Shown piece by piece: positions 9,126 to 18,092 of a stretch of DNA of 64,000 nucleotides (position 1 is its first letter; each line of letters opens with the position of its first letter). A model generated the notes under the pieces. The model was not told where the DNA came from. It made no database searches and was given only the letters and a program-made list of their open reading frames with translations. This stretch comes from Cetobacterium somerae ATCC BAA-474 (GTDB taxonomy: Bacteria > Fusobacteriota > Fusobacteriia > Fusobacteriales > Fusobacteriaceae), in the NCBI RefSeq assembly GCF_000479045.1, contig NZ_KI518055.1, forward strand, positions 1 through 64,000, given 5' to 3'. The position numbers were made by a program, and so were the translations under genes.

Positions 9126-10127
9126 ATGGAAAAAGTAGTTGTAATAGGAGCAGGAAGCTGGGGAACAGCTTTAGGAATGATTTTAGCAAAAAAAGGTTAT
9201 GAAGTTGTAATGTGGGAACATAATAAAGAGATTGCTGAAAAATTAAATCTGGAAAAAGAAAATAAGAGATTGCTTCCAGGAGTAAAATTTCCGGATAATC
9301 TGAAAGTTACGTGGGAATTAGATGGACTTTTGGCTAATGTTAAATATGTCATTTTCTCTGTACCATCACAAGTATTAAGAGGTGTAATGGCGATAGTATC
9401 TTCACAAATTGAAGAGGGTATGATATTAATAAATACAGCAAAAGGAATAGAAGTTTTAAGTGGAGAAACGTTATCTCATGTTATGAAAGATGAGATAAAA
9501 GGAAAATACCATAAAAATATAGTGATTTTATCTGGTCCAACTCATGCAGAAGAAGTAGCTCAAGAGCTACCAACAACTATAGTTGCAGCAGGAGAGCTAG
9601 AGAATGCTAAAAAAGTTCAAGAACTGTTCAACACAGAAAACTTTAGAGTTTATGTAAGTGAAGATATAGCAGGAGTAGAGCTAGGAGGAGCAGTAAAAAA
9701 CTGTTTAGCAATAGGAGCAGGAATCGCAGATGGATTAGGTTATGGAGATAACGCAAAAGCTGCTTTAATAACAAGAGGAATCGCAGAGATGATAAGATTT
9801 GGAAAAGTTATGGGAGCTGATGAAAGAACATTTTCAGGATTGACTGGGATTGGGGACCTAGTTGTAACTTGTGCTAGTCAACATAGTAGAAATAGATATG
9901 TTGGTGAAAGACTTGGAAAAGGTGAAAAAATAGAGGACATCTTAAATAGTATGGTAATGGTTGCTGAAGGTGTACCTACAGTTAAGGCTGTGTATGCTAA
10001 AAAGTTAGAGTTAGGAATAAGCATGCCAATAGTTGAGGCAATTTATGAGATAATATACGAGGGAGCAAACACAAAAGAAAAGGTTAAAGAGCTAATGACA
10101 AGAGAGTTAAAAGAAGAATTTTATTAA
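9126..10127 (+). CDS. gpsA: Glycerol-3-phosphate dehydrogenase [NAD(P)+]
   Basis: This 333-residue cytosolic enzyme reduces dihydroxyacetone phosphate to sn-glycerol-3-phosphate for phospholipid synthesis. The N-terminal Rossmann motif GAGSWGTALG begins near residue 8. The catalytic lysine lies in GAVKNCLAIGAG near 193 and the substrate-binding signature GLTGIGDLVVTC near 240. AAGGAGA precedes the ATG. Translationally coupled neighbours plsY and gpsA supply and use the same metabolite. No terminator is evident after the gene, and a 121-base AT-rich gap follows. Confidence 0.96.
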   Translation: MEKVVVIGAGSWGTALGMILAKKGYEVVMWEHNKEIAEKLNLEKENKRLLPGVKFPDNLKVTWELDGLLANVKYVIFSVPSQVLRGVMAIVSSQIEEGMILINTAKGIEVLSGETLSHVMKDEIKGKYHKNIVILSGPTHAEEVAQELPTTIVAAGELENAKKVQELFNTENFRVYVSEDIAGVELGGAVKNCLAIGAGIADGLGYGDNAKAALITRGIAEMIRFGKVMGADERTFSGLTGIGDLVVTCASQHSRNRYVGERLGKGEKIEDILNSMVMVAEGVPTVKAVYAKKLELGISMPIVEAIYEIIYEGANTKEKVKELMTRELKEEFY

Positions 10128-10254
10128 AAAGAAATTTTGCAAGTTATACTTAAATTATTAATTACATTAAAAGAAATTCATAAATAAAAAAATTAAATAA
10201 GCAACACGGAGATTCAAAATAGAAAAAGATAACTAATGAGGGTATGGGGTGTGT

Positions 10255-11079
10255 ATGACAGAAAAAGATTTAGTTTCATTTTATCTAGATGATATAAAAG
10301 AGTATGAAGTGTTAGGAAAAGATGAAGAGATATTACTTTTAAGAAAAGCAAAAAATGGTGATATTGAAGCAAGAGAAAGATTAATTTTATGTAATTTGAG
10401 ATTAGTAGTTAATGTAGCCAAGAAATATGGAAGTAAAGGTATGAGTTTTATAGACTTAATTAGTGAAGGTAACTTTGGTTTAATTCATGCAATTGAAAAA
10501 TTTGATGTAGAGAAGGGGTATAGATTCTCAACATATGCTGTTTGGTGGATTAAACAAGCTATAAGTAAAGCTATAATAAGCAAAGGTAGAGAGATAAGGA
10601 TACCGTCATATAAACATGATATGTTGAATAAAATAAATAAATTTATAATGGATACCGTTATGTTAAAAGGTGATTATCCAAGTATATATGAAATATCAGA
10701 TGGATTAAGTATAAATTTAGAAAAAGTTCAAGATTTAATGCTGGAGTTTCAAGAAACAATATCTCTTAGTTCTCCAATAGGAGAAGATATATGCTTAGAA
10801 GATACTATAGCTAGTGAGATGCACAATGATTTAGAGGATAATCTAATTAGAGAGATGAGTACATCTCAGATAAAAGAGATATTAAATAAATTAAACGATC
10901 GAGAAAAACAGATATTAAAACTTAGATTTGGATTTGATGGAAACCAAATTCATACTTTAGAAGATATTGGGCAAAGTTTTAGCATAACAAGAGAAAGAGT
11001 AAGACAGATTGAGCAAAAAACATTAGAAAAATTAAGAATACGTTATAGTGACTTACTAAAAGGAAACTATTACTATTAA
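10255..11079 (+). CDS. Sigma-70 family RNA polymerase sigma factor (short, group 2-like)
   Basis: This 274-residue sigma factor has region 1.2 (DLVSFYLDDIKEYEVL), a well-conserved region 2 (RLVVNVAKKYGSKGMSF, DLISEGNFGLIHAIEKFD and YRFSTYAVWWIKQAI, about 45-110), region 3, and region 4 with the helix-turn-helix SITRERVRQIEQKTLEKL. It lacks region 1.1 and the long non-conserved insert of a typical housekeeping RpoD, so it resembles a group 2 or alternative factor. An in-frame GTG at 10249, with GAGGG 6 bases upstream, is an equally possible start. It precedes dnaN by 16 bases. Whether it is the main or an accessory sigma factor cannot be decided from this window. Confidence 0.85.
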   Translation: MTEKDLVSFYLDDIKEYEVLGKDEEILLLRKAKNGDIEARERLILCNLRLVVNVAKKYGSKGMSFIDLISEGNFGLIHAIEKFDVEKGYRFSTYAVWWIKQAISKAIISKGREIRIPSYKHDMLNKINKFIMDTVMLKGDYPSIYEISDGLSINLEKVQDLMLEFQETISLSSPIGEDICLEDTIASEMHNDLEDNLIREMSTSQIKEILNKLNDREKQILKLRFGFDGNQIHTLEDIGQSFSITRERVRQIEQKTLEKLRIRYSDLLKGNYYY

Positions 11080-11095
11080 AAGCAAGGAGGTTAAA

Positions 11096-12217
11096 TTGAT
11101 TTTAAAAGTTAATAGATTAGAATTTCTAAAGAAGATAAAAATAGTAGAAAAAGCAATCAATGAAAATAAAATTAGACCCATAATCTCTTATGTTTATATG
11201 GAAACAAGAGAGAATAGATTATGGTTTTGTGGAACAAATTTAGAGTTAACAATATCAACACATATGGAATGTGATGTAATAGCAGAGGGAAAGGCTGTTT
11301 TTCAACATAATTTAGTAGAAGAGTACTTAAAGGAAATCAAAGATGAAGAGATTACTTTAAATATAAAAGAAGATGTTTTAACAATAGAAACATCAGATTC
11401 AGCTTCTGAGTTTATGTTAATGAATGCAGAAGAGTTTCCTAAAATTCAAGAATCAGAGTTAGAAGATAACGAGTTCGAGTTTAAATTAAAAAAATTAGAT
11501 TTAGCTGATTATTTTGATAAAGTAAAGTTTTCAGCTTCGATGTCTAGTGACAATTTATCAATAAATTGTATAAGAGTAGAGATTGAAAATAATAAAATAA
11601 AGTTTATATCTACAGATACTTATCGTTTAACATATTTAGAGCACGACTATTTAGATAGTGACGGAACTTTTAAAGTTAGTATCCCGATAAATACAATAGA
11701 TGCAATGTCTAAATTATTAAGAAACGGAAATGAAGAAGAGATTGCATTTACACAAAAAAACAAGCAGTTATACTTTAAGTTAGGAAATATCTCAATAATA
11801 AGTAGAGTTATTGACTTACCATTCCCAAACTATAAAACAATATTAGAAGCTAGTGGATATAACAAGAAATTACAAATAAATAGAGTTGAATTCGAAAAAA
11901 TGTTAAAAAGAATTCAAATTTTTGTAAAAAACAATTCAGAATCAAAGTTTGGAGCAATATTTACCTTATCTGGAAATGATATTGAAATTGAAGGAATAGG
12001 AGAGATTGCAAAGGCTAAAGAGATTGCAAAAGTAAATTATGAAGGAGATAATCTTAAGATTTCTTTAAATGTGAAGTTCTTATTAGAGTTTGTTCAATCA
12101 AGTGATAAAGATATTATCACATTGGAGTTTACAACATCAAATAGTGCTGTAAGAACAAGAAATATACAAGAAGATAATTATACTTATATAGTAATGCCTT
12201 TAGCTTTGAAAGACTAG
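11096..12217 (+). CDS. dnaN: DNA polymerase III beta subunit (sliding clamp)
   Basis: This 373-residue protein reads along its length as a beta clamp: three repeated domains (about 1-120, 125-245, 248-373), a conserved FSASMSSDNLSINCIRVE-like segment in domain 2, STDTYRLTYLEH, and a C-terminal YIVMPLALK-like end that forms part of the hydrophobic pocket for clamp-binding peptides. The start is TTG with AAGGAGG 6 bases upstream. It follows a sigma factor rather than dnaA, which is the usual neighbour, so either the origin operon is dispersed in this genome or a second dnaN exists elsewhere. A terminator follows. Confidence 0.9.
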   Translation: MILKVNRLEFLKKIKIVEKAINENKIRPIISYVYMETRENRLWFCGTNLELTISTHMECDVIAEGKAVFQHNLVEEYLKEIKDEEITLNIKEDVLTIETSDSASEFMLMNAEEFPKIQESELEDNEFEFKLKKLDLADYFDKVKFSASMSSDNLSINCIRVEIENNKIKFISTDTYRLTYLEHDYLDSDGTFKVSIPINTIDAMSKLLRNGNEEEIAFTQKNKQLYFKLGNISIISRVIDLPFPNYKTILEASGYNKKLQINRVEFEKMLKRIQIFVKNNSESKFGAIFTLSGNDIEIEGIGEIAKAKEIAKVNYEGDNLKISLNVKFLLEFVQSSDKDIITLEFTTSNSAVRTRNIQEDNYTYIVMPLALKD

Positions 12218-12223
12218 ATCATA

Positions 12224-12257
12224 AAAACTAGCTTACAGAGTGAGCTAGTTTTTATTT
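12224..12257 (+). terminator. Intrinsic terminator after dnaN
   Basis: A 10-bp stem pairs 12224-12233 with 12243-12252, followed by a T-rich tract. Confidence 0.85.
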
Positions 12258-12285
12258 TGCAAAGATAAATTCTTTATGGTATAAT
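12257..12285 (+). promoter_or_regulatory. Promoter of the DUF116-TPR-exbBD-tonB operon
   Basis: TTGCAA at 12257-12262 and TATAAT at 12280-12285 are 17 bases apart, with an extended TGG before the -10 box. It directly follows the dnaN terminator and lies 33 bases before the next gene. Confidence 0.8.
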
Positions 12286-12317
12286 TTGGATAATATTTTT
12301 TCATTTAAGGAGAAATA

Positions 12318-12854
12318 ATGAGCAAATTTTATATACTAAAAATTATATATGAACTTCAATACTTCAGGTATTTACTATTGGAATATATAACTAAAAATCC
12401 ATATGATAATAATAGCGCAAAAAAGTTTATAAATTTTAACAATAAGAGAGTCTTAAAAAAAATAAAAAAAGAGAAAATAAAAAAGATAGCAATATTATTA
12501 CCTCACTGTATACAAAAGTATGATTGTAATTTAAAAATAACAAATAATATAGAAAATTGTAAAATGTGTGGATTGTGTGATATATCTGAAATTATAAGAT
12601 TAAAAGATGAATTTAAACATATTAGCATAAAAGTGGCTACTGGTGGAACATTGGCTAGATTATACTTAAAAGAAGAGAGACCTAACTTAGTAATAGCTGT
12701 AGCTTGTAAAAGGGATTTAACTTCTGGAGTTAGAGATTCATTTCCAATACCAGTTTACGGAGTTTTTAATAAAATTATAAATACGCCGTGCAAAGATACT
12801 AGAGTAGCCGTAGATGAAATAAGAAAGGTATTAAGAGAGGTGGGGACAACGTGA
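12318..12854 (+). CDS. DUF116 domain protein
   Basis: This 178-residue protein belongs to the uncharacterised DUF116 family (COG1852). The recognisable pattern runs from LLPHCIQKYDC (about residue 60) through CKMCGLCDI (about 80), the glycine-rich ATGGTLARL, IAVACKRDLTSG (about 137) and a final conserved Cys in NTPCKDTRVA. The conserved cysteines suggest metal or Fe-S binding, but no activity is established. It is the first gene behind a good promoter and overlaps the next gene by 4 bases (GTGA), so it is co-translated with an envelope operon. Its link to that operon's function is unknown. Confidence 0.85.
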   Translation: MSKFYILKIIYELQYFRYLLLEYITKNPYDNNSAKKFINFNNKRVLKKIKKEKIKKIAILLPHCIQKYDCNLKITNNIENCKMCGLCDISEIIRLKDEFKHISIKVATGGTLARLYLKEERPNLVIAVACKRDLTSGVRDSFPIPVYGVFNKIINTPCKDTRVAVDEIRKVLREVGTT

Positions 12855-15706
12855 GAAAATTAAAACTATTTATTGCTGGACTTTTAATATGTTCTGGGTT
12901 AATTGCCTCAGAAAAAGAGGATATTAAATTTTTGGATGAGCTGTTTATTCAGAGAAAATATTCTATGGCACTTCAAGAGTCTAATAATTTTATAACAAAA
13001 TATCCACGTTCTAAATATATAAAAAATATAAAAATAAGAATGGGACAAGTTTATTACGTAGAGGGAAGATATCAAGAAGCAATAAACACTTTAAACGGGT
13101 GTTTAAAAGATTTAAAATTAAATCAAAATGAAAGTAATAATATATATTTATATTTAACTAAATCTTATATAGGGTTAAAAGATTTTGATACAGCATCTAA
13201 AGCAGCAAATTTAATAGTTAGAACGACTCCTGAAGGGAAAAATGACTATGAAGAAGCTTTATTATCAATAGGAAAGGGTTATATGGATAATAAAGATTAT
13301 ATCAGGGCTCAAAGGGAGCTTACAAGTGCTTTAAGTGTACAAGGAAAGAACTATGAAGATGTTGTGCTAAATCTTGCTTTAGCAGCATATAATAACTCTC
13401 AATATATAAAAACTATAGTTTATTTAGATGAATATTATAGAGGTGCAAAAGTTGGTACAAATAGAGACTTAGTTAATTATCTATATGGATCTTCTTATTA
13501 TAAGACAAATGAAACATCAAAAGCATTGGAGTATTTCAAAAAAGTAAAAAATAGCAATGTAAGTTCAGAATATAAAACTCTATCAGTTTTAACAATGATA
13601 GAGATTTACTTAAAGCAGGGTAATGCTAAAGAAGCTGAAAATATATTATCTAGTTTATCATCGGATCCAAAATTATATAATACAGCATTAAAAAGTTTTG
13701 GTGATTTCTATTTAGTTAGAGGATCAAGTGATGTCGCATTATCTTATTATAATAAAATAACAACTAAAGATATAGATGTGTGGTATGGAATAGCACTTTC
13801 TCAATATAGGTTGAAAGATTATAAAAATTCTTTAGAAAATTTTAGAAAATTATACCCAACAAAATATAAAAATGAAAGTATATACTATCAATTATCTATT
13901 GAGTATTTAAATAAAAATTATAAGTGGGTTTTAAATAACAGAAACTTAGCAGTTGGATTAAATTTAAGTAGAGAAGAAGAGATTGCAATAAATAATCTAA
14001 TTGGAACTTCGGCTTTCCAAGAGGGAGATTTTAAAATAGCAGAAGAATATTATGCTAAAAATTATAATATATCTCCTAATAAAGAATCTCTTTATAAAAT
14101 GATTGTAACCTTGAGTAAAACAAAGGATAGAGTAAAGTTAAATAATCTGATAAAAGAGTATAATACAAAATATCCAAGTGACCAAGAATATAAGAAAAAT
14201 ATAACGATAATAACTTCAGATAATTTACTAGCAGAAGGCAAAGGAGAACAAGCTATAAATCTTTATAAAGAATATTTAGCAGTAAATAGAGATCCTGAAA
14301 TTGTTTCTAGTTTGATAGAAGTTATGATAGCTCAAAAAAAATACAGTGATGTAATGCAATATTTAAACATTCAAGATGCTTCTTTAGAAAATACTTATCA
14401 AAAGGGAATTGCTACTATGGGAATGGGAAGATACGATGAAGCAGAAATGTATTTTAATCAAATTTTAAATAGTGGAGATAACGTTGATAAATCTCTTTAT
14501 GAAAAATCAAAATACAATGTAATAAAAAATTATTTTTTATGGGAAAAGTATTCAGATGCAATAAATTCAGGAGAGGCTTATATAGCTGGAGATAACTTAT
14601 ATGCATTAGAGGATGTTGTTGATAAAGTTGCAATTAGTTACTTTAGACTAGATAATCCAGAAAAAGCAAGAGAGTATTTTGAGAAGTTAAAATTAGTTTC
14701 AAATATGGGAGATTATGCACAGTTTCAAATAGGAGAAACATATTATAGTGAAAAGAGATACCAAGATGCAATAGATGCATATAGAATAAGTGCACAAAAC
14801 TCAAAAAATCCAGAATATAAAGAAAAAGGATTGTATTGGGAGATTTCATCTTTATATCTACTAAAAAATACAAATGAGTTTGATGCTAAAAGTAAAGAAT
14901 TTTTTAAATCATATCCTAACTCAAAATTAAAAGATAATATTCTTTTAATGGAGGGGGAGCTATATGGAATTCAAGGAAATAATACAAATAGTTTAAAAAC
15001 TTATGAAAAACTATATGGTGAAACTAAAGATGATGTTTTAAAAGAAAAATCTCTTATGAAAATAATAGAGTTATCTGAAAATACTAAAAATATTCAAAAA
15101 GAATTAGAGTGGATAAATAAAATAACTAATGATAACAAAAAAAGTTACTATATGGCAAAACATCTTCAAAGAGAGAAAAAGCATGAAGAAGCAAAAGTTG
15201 AATTTGAAAAATTAATAGTAACCAATGATTATAAAGATTTTGGAGCATTAGGACTAGGAGATTATTATTATTCTAAAAAAGATTTTTCAAAAGCAAAGGA
15301 ATATTATGAAAGTATATTAGTTTTAGAAAATAGTGCATATAAAGATAAAGCATTGTATCAAGTGGCTAATATTGAAAAAAATACTGGATTAACAAAAGAA
15401 GCTGTTAGAAATTATACTAAACTTTATGTTTTATATCCTACAAGTGAATACGCACTAGAATCAAAAATAAGATCAGCAGAGGGATATGAGAATTTAAATA
15501 ATTTTAAAGATGCAATAGCTCAATATGATGAATTGTTAAGAACAGAAAGTAAAAATAAAGATTATTTCTTAGAGAAATTAATATTTTTAAATTTAAAAAT
15601 TGAGAAAAAAGATTTAGCAAAAGTATATTATGAGCAGTTAAAAAGAGAGAATTTAAAACTTTCTGAAAAATATAAAGATTTTTTTAACGGAGGAGAGAAC
15701 ATATGA
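12851..15706 (+). CDS. Large exported tetratricopeptide-repeat protein
   Basis: This 951-residue protein has a signal peptide (MRKLKLFIAGLLICSGLIAS, likely cleaved near residue 20) followed almost entirely by TPR-like helical repeats, for example YVEGRYQEAINTLNGCL, YYSEKRYQDAIDAYRIS and YYSKKDFSKAKEYYESI. It is probably periplasmic. It starts with GTG overlapping the DUF116 stop codon and overlaps the next gene by 4 bases. In Tol-Pal operons a small periplasmic TPR protein (CpoB/YbgF) accompanies tolQ/tolR. A far larger TPR protein upstream of exbB/exbD/tonB may play a comparable scaffold role, which is inference from context. Confidence 0.8.
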   Translation: MRKLKLFIAGLLICSGLIASEKEDIKFLDELFIQRKYSMALQESNNFITKYPRSKYIKNIKIRMGQVYYVEGRYQEAINTLNGCLKDLKLNQNESNNIYLYLTKSYIGLKDFDTASKAANLIVRTTPEGKNDYEEALLSIGKGYMDNKDYIRAQRELTSALSVQGKNYEDVVLNLALAAYNNSQYIKTIVYLDEYYRGAKVGTNRDLVNYLYGSSYYKTNETSKALEYFKKVKNSNVSSEYKTLSVLTMIEIYLKQGNAKEAENILSSLSSDPKLYNTALKSFGDFYLVRGSSDVALSYYNKITTKDIDVWYGIALSQYRLKDYKNSLENFRKLYPTKYKNESIYYQLSIEYLNKNYKWVLNNRNLAVGLNLSREEEIAINNLIGTSAFQEGDFKIAEEYYAKNYNISPNKESLYKMIVTLSKTKDRVKLNNLIKEYNTKYPSDQEYKKNITIITSDNLLAEGKGEQAINLYKEYLAVNRDPEIVSSLIEVMIAQKKYSDVMQYLNIQDASLENTYQKGIATMGMGRYDEAEMYFNQILNSGDNVDKSLYEKSKYNVIKNYFLWEKYSDAINSGEAYIAGDNLYALEDVVDKVAISYFRLDNPEKAREYFEKLKLVSNMGDYAQFQIGETYYSEKRYQDAIDAYRISAQNSKNPEYKEKGLYWEISSLYLLKNTNEFDAKSKEFFKSYPNSKLKDNILLMEGELYGIQGNNTNSLKTYEKLYGETKDDVLKEKSLMKIIELSENTKNIQKELEWINKITNDNKKSYYMAKHLQREKKHEEAKVEFEKLIVTNDYKDFGALGLGDYYYSKKDFSKAKEYYESILVLENSAYKDKALYQVANIEKNTGLTKEAVRNYTKLYVLYPTSEYALESKIRSAEGYENLNNFKDAIAQYDELLRTESKNKDYFLEKLIFLNLKIEKKDLAKVYYEQLKRENLKLSEKYKDFFNGGENI

Positions 15707-16035
15707 AGAAATTAGTTATTACAGGTTTAATGGTTTTATCTTTAGGGGTTTTTGCTAATGAGGATGTAGTTATTGATAAGCAGGTAACTGGTGTAAATAA
15801 AGAGCAACTAGAAAGTTATCCAAAAGAAAGTAATGTACAGTTAGAAAAAAAAGTTATAAAAATAGATGATAAAAATATAACTGCAGATAAGTTTAAAGAT
15901 CAAAAACAAGTTATTCAAATAAATGAAACAAACGATTCAATGAATAAGAGTCTAACTGAAACTGATAGCGGAACTCCAATTTGGAAGTACATAATAGGAG
16001 TAGTTGCATTAGTTACATTGGGAATAGCATTATAA
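15703..16035 (+). CDS. Small envelope protein of unknown function in the exbBD-tonB operon
   Basis: I do not recognise this 110-residue protein. It has an N-terminal signal-like segment (MKKLVITGLMVLSLGVFA), a charged hydrophilic middle of about 70 residues rich in Lys, Asp, Glu and Val, and a C-terminal hydrophobic helix (about 92-110). It could therefore span the periplasm between a cleaved signal and an inner-membrane anchor. It overlaps the TPR gene by 4 bases (ATGA) with GGAGGAG upstream, and exbB follows after 37 bases, placing it firmly in the operon. Confidence 0.7.
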   Translation: MKKLVITGLMVLSLGVFANEDVVIDKQVTGVNKEQLESYPKESNVQLEKKVIKIDDKNITADKFKDQKQVIQINETNDSMNKSLTETDSGTPIWKYIIGVVALVTLGIAL

Positions 16036-16072
16036 TTAAAATTACAACACAAAAGATTAGGAGGTCTATAGA

Positions 16073-16684
16073 ATGTACTGGTTAGTTAATGGTGGAATAC
16101 TTATGTATTTTATAGTTTTTATGTCAATATTAGGGTTGTATGTAATAATAGAAAGAGCAATTTATTTTAGAGTAAATGAGAATATAGATATGTCTAGAAT
16201 AAGACCTATATTACGTAGTGCAATTGAAAAGAACGATATTAAAGGGGCAATTACAACTTTAGGAAATCAAAAAAGTTCAACTGCTAAGGTTATAAAGGAA
16301 GTTTTAATCTATTGGTACAAAACAAGAAGTACAAATGTAGAGACATTAGAAGAGAAAGCTAGAGAAGTAGCTTTAGCTCAAGTTCCAAAATTAGAAAGAA
16401 ATATGTGGCTTTTATCAGTAGTTGCTCATACAACACCATTAATTGGTTTATTAGGAACAGTTACAGGTATGATAAAAGCATTCCAAGCTGTATCATTACA
16501 TGGAACAGGAGATGCATCTGTATTAGCAAGTGGAATATCTCAGGCTCTATTGACAACTGCAGGAGGATTATTTGTTGCTATTCCATCAATTATTTTATAT
16601 AACTATTTTAATAAAAAAATTGATGATCAGATTAATGATATGGAAAAGGGTAGTGCAGAGTTAATAAACTACTTTAGAAAATAA
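16073..16684 (+). CDS. ExbB/TolQ family proton channel subunit
   Basis: This 203-residue inner-membrane protein of the MotA/TolQ/ExbB family forms, with ExbD/TolR, the proton-driven motor that energises TonB or Tol-Pal. Three transmembrane segments are visible: near 8-28, about 115-140 (HTTPLIGLLGTVTGMIKAF) and about 155-185 (ISQALLTTAGGLFVAIPS). The conserved TPLIGLLGTVTGM and TTAGGLFVAIP motifs are intact. AGGAGG precedes the ATG. exbD follows after 12 bases. Sequence alone does not separate ExbB from TolQ, and the TonB gene downstream favours ExbB. Confidence 0.92.
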   Translation: MYWLVNGGILMYFIVFMSILGLYVIIERAIYFRVNENIDMSRIRPILRSAIEKNDIKGAITTLGNQKSSTAKVIKEVLIYWYKTRSTNVETLEEKAREVALAQVPKLERNMWLLSVVAHTTPLIGLLGTVTGMIKAFQAVSLHGTGDASVLASGISQALLTTAGGLFVAIPSIILYNYFNKKIDDQINDMEKGSAELINYFRK

Positions 16685-16696
16685 AGGAGGGGGAGC

Positions 16697-17137
16697 ATGA
16701 AACTTAATAGAATTAAAAGAAGATCAGGTAATTCTTTAATACTTGAATTAACTCCCTTAATAGACGTAGTATTTCTGTTGCTAATATTCTTTTTAGTTGC
16801 TACAACTTTTGAAGATGTTAATAGTAGTATAAAAATAGATTTACCTACATCTACGGTAAAAAGTACTAAGCCAGTTAATGAGTTGCAAGTTATTGTAACG
16901 AAAGATAAAGAATTTTTTATAAGTTATAAGGATAAAGGAAAAAGTAAGAGGGAAAAAGTAAGTGCAAAAGATTTAAAAGAGGAACTTGCACAAAAGCTTA
17001 TTGAATCAGAAGGTAAAAATGTTATCATTAGTGCTGACAAAAGTGTTAATCATGGTATAATTGTAGATACGATGACAGCAGCTAAAGAGGCAGGAGCTAT
17101 TTCTTTAGATATAGATACAGCTTCGCCTGGAAAGTAG
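16697..17137 (+). CDS. ExbD/TolR family biopolymer transport protein
   Basis: This 146-residue protein has one transmembrane helix (about 18-40), with the proton-carrying aspartate in LTPLIDVVFLLLIFFL (Asp23), and a periplasmic domain ending in DTMTAAKEAGA. Both are standard for ExbD/TolR, the partner of the ExbB channel. The gene lies 12 bases after exbB with a strong GGAGGGGG Shine-Dalgarno, and the TonB-like gene starts 10 bases after its stop. Confidence 0.92.
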   Translation: MKLNRIKRRSGNSLILELTPLIDVVFLLLIFFLVATTFEDVNSSIKIDLPTSTVKSTKPVNELQVIVTKDKEFFISYKDKGKSKREKVSAKDLKEELAQKLIESEGKNVIISADKSVNHGIIVDTMTAAKEAGAISLDIDTASPGK

Positions 17138-17147
17138 GTGCGAATCT

Positions 17148-18059
17148 ATGAATAGACAAAATAATGATTTAAAAATATTTATAGCATCGGTAATCATAAA
17201 CCTTCTTATTTTATTTTTGATTCCTGGAATTAAAATAGATGAAATAGTTGATAAAAAGTTAAAGGTTGGTTTAGTTTCTCTTGAAACAAATACTAAAAGA
17301 ACAACAACAAAGCCAGAGCCAAAGAAAAAAGTTACTCCTATAAAAGAGGAGAAAAAAGAGGAAAAGAAAGTTGTTAAAAAAGAGGAACCTAAACCAGTAG
17401 AGCAAAAACAAGAGATAAAAGAAACTAAAAAACTTTCATTAGATGATTTAGCAAAAAGTATTTCAAAGAGAGAGACAGAGTTCTTAGCCATTGATAAACC
17501 TTCAACTAGAGAGATAAATAGTGATTTAAAGAATGAGTTATTAAATAAAAAAGATTTGCAAGAAGCTGAAAAAAAATCTTCAATAGATCCAACTAAAGAT
17601 ATAACAATATCTAAAGATGATACAATTTTAGATAAAAGCGTAGATTATCAGTTAGATGAAAGTAGTAAAGATTTAGCTTTTCAAGGAGAGGGAGAAGAGG
17701 AGCTAGGATTTAAAACTATGGTAGAAAAAAACGGAGCTGATGGACTTCCAAGTGGTTATAGATTAGGAGTAGAAGATGGAGATGTAGTTGCTAAATGGGA
17801 TCAAGGAAATAGAGAACCTAGATATCCAGAAGCTGCTCAGCTAAGAGGTATGCAAGGTAAAGTATTATTAAAAATACAAATAGATGAAACAGGTAAAGTT
17901 ACATCAGTATTTATAGAAAAGGGTAGTGGAGTTCCAGAAATAAATATGGCTATAGAAGAAATTGCAAGAACTTGGAGAATCTATTTAACAAAAAATGGAT
18001 TAAATATAAAAGGGAATGTTAATTTAGAATATAGTTTTAAACTTTTAGGAGCTTCATAA
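17148..18059 (+). CDS. TonB family protein
   Basis: This 303-residue energy transducer has a short cytoplasmic N-terminus, one membrane anchor (about 9-26), a Lys/Glu/Pro-rich periplasmic spacer (about 45-105) and a C-terminal TonB domain of about 85 residues containing EPRYPEAAQLRGMQGKVLL, the usual YP-x-A-x3-x-G-x-V pattern. It links the ExbB/ExbD motor to outer-membrane receptors. It is the last of the three-gene motor set. The acidic segment between spacer and TonB domain (about 110-215) is longer than in Escherichia coli TonB (239 residues). Confidence 0.88.
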   Translation: MNRQNNDLKIFIASVIINLLILFLIPGIKIDEIVDKKLKVGLVSLETNTKRTTTKPEPKKKVTPIKEEKKEEKKVVKKEEPKPVEQKQEIKETKKLSLDDLAKSISKRETEFLAIDKPSTREINSDLKNELLNKKDLQEAEKKSSIDPTKDITISKDDTILDKSVDYQLDESSKDLAFQGEGEEELGFKTMVEKNGADGLPSGYRLGVEDGDVVAKWDQGNREPRYPEAAQLRGMQGKVLLKIQIDETGKVTSVFIEKGSGVPEINMAIEEIARTWRIYLTKNGLNIKGNVNLEYSFKLLGAS

Positions 18060-18092
18060 ATAGAAGTAAAAATTAGAGGATGGTGAAGAGAT

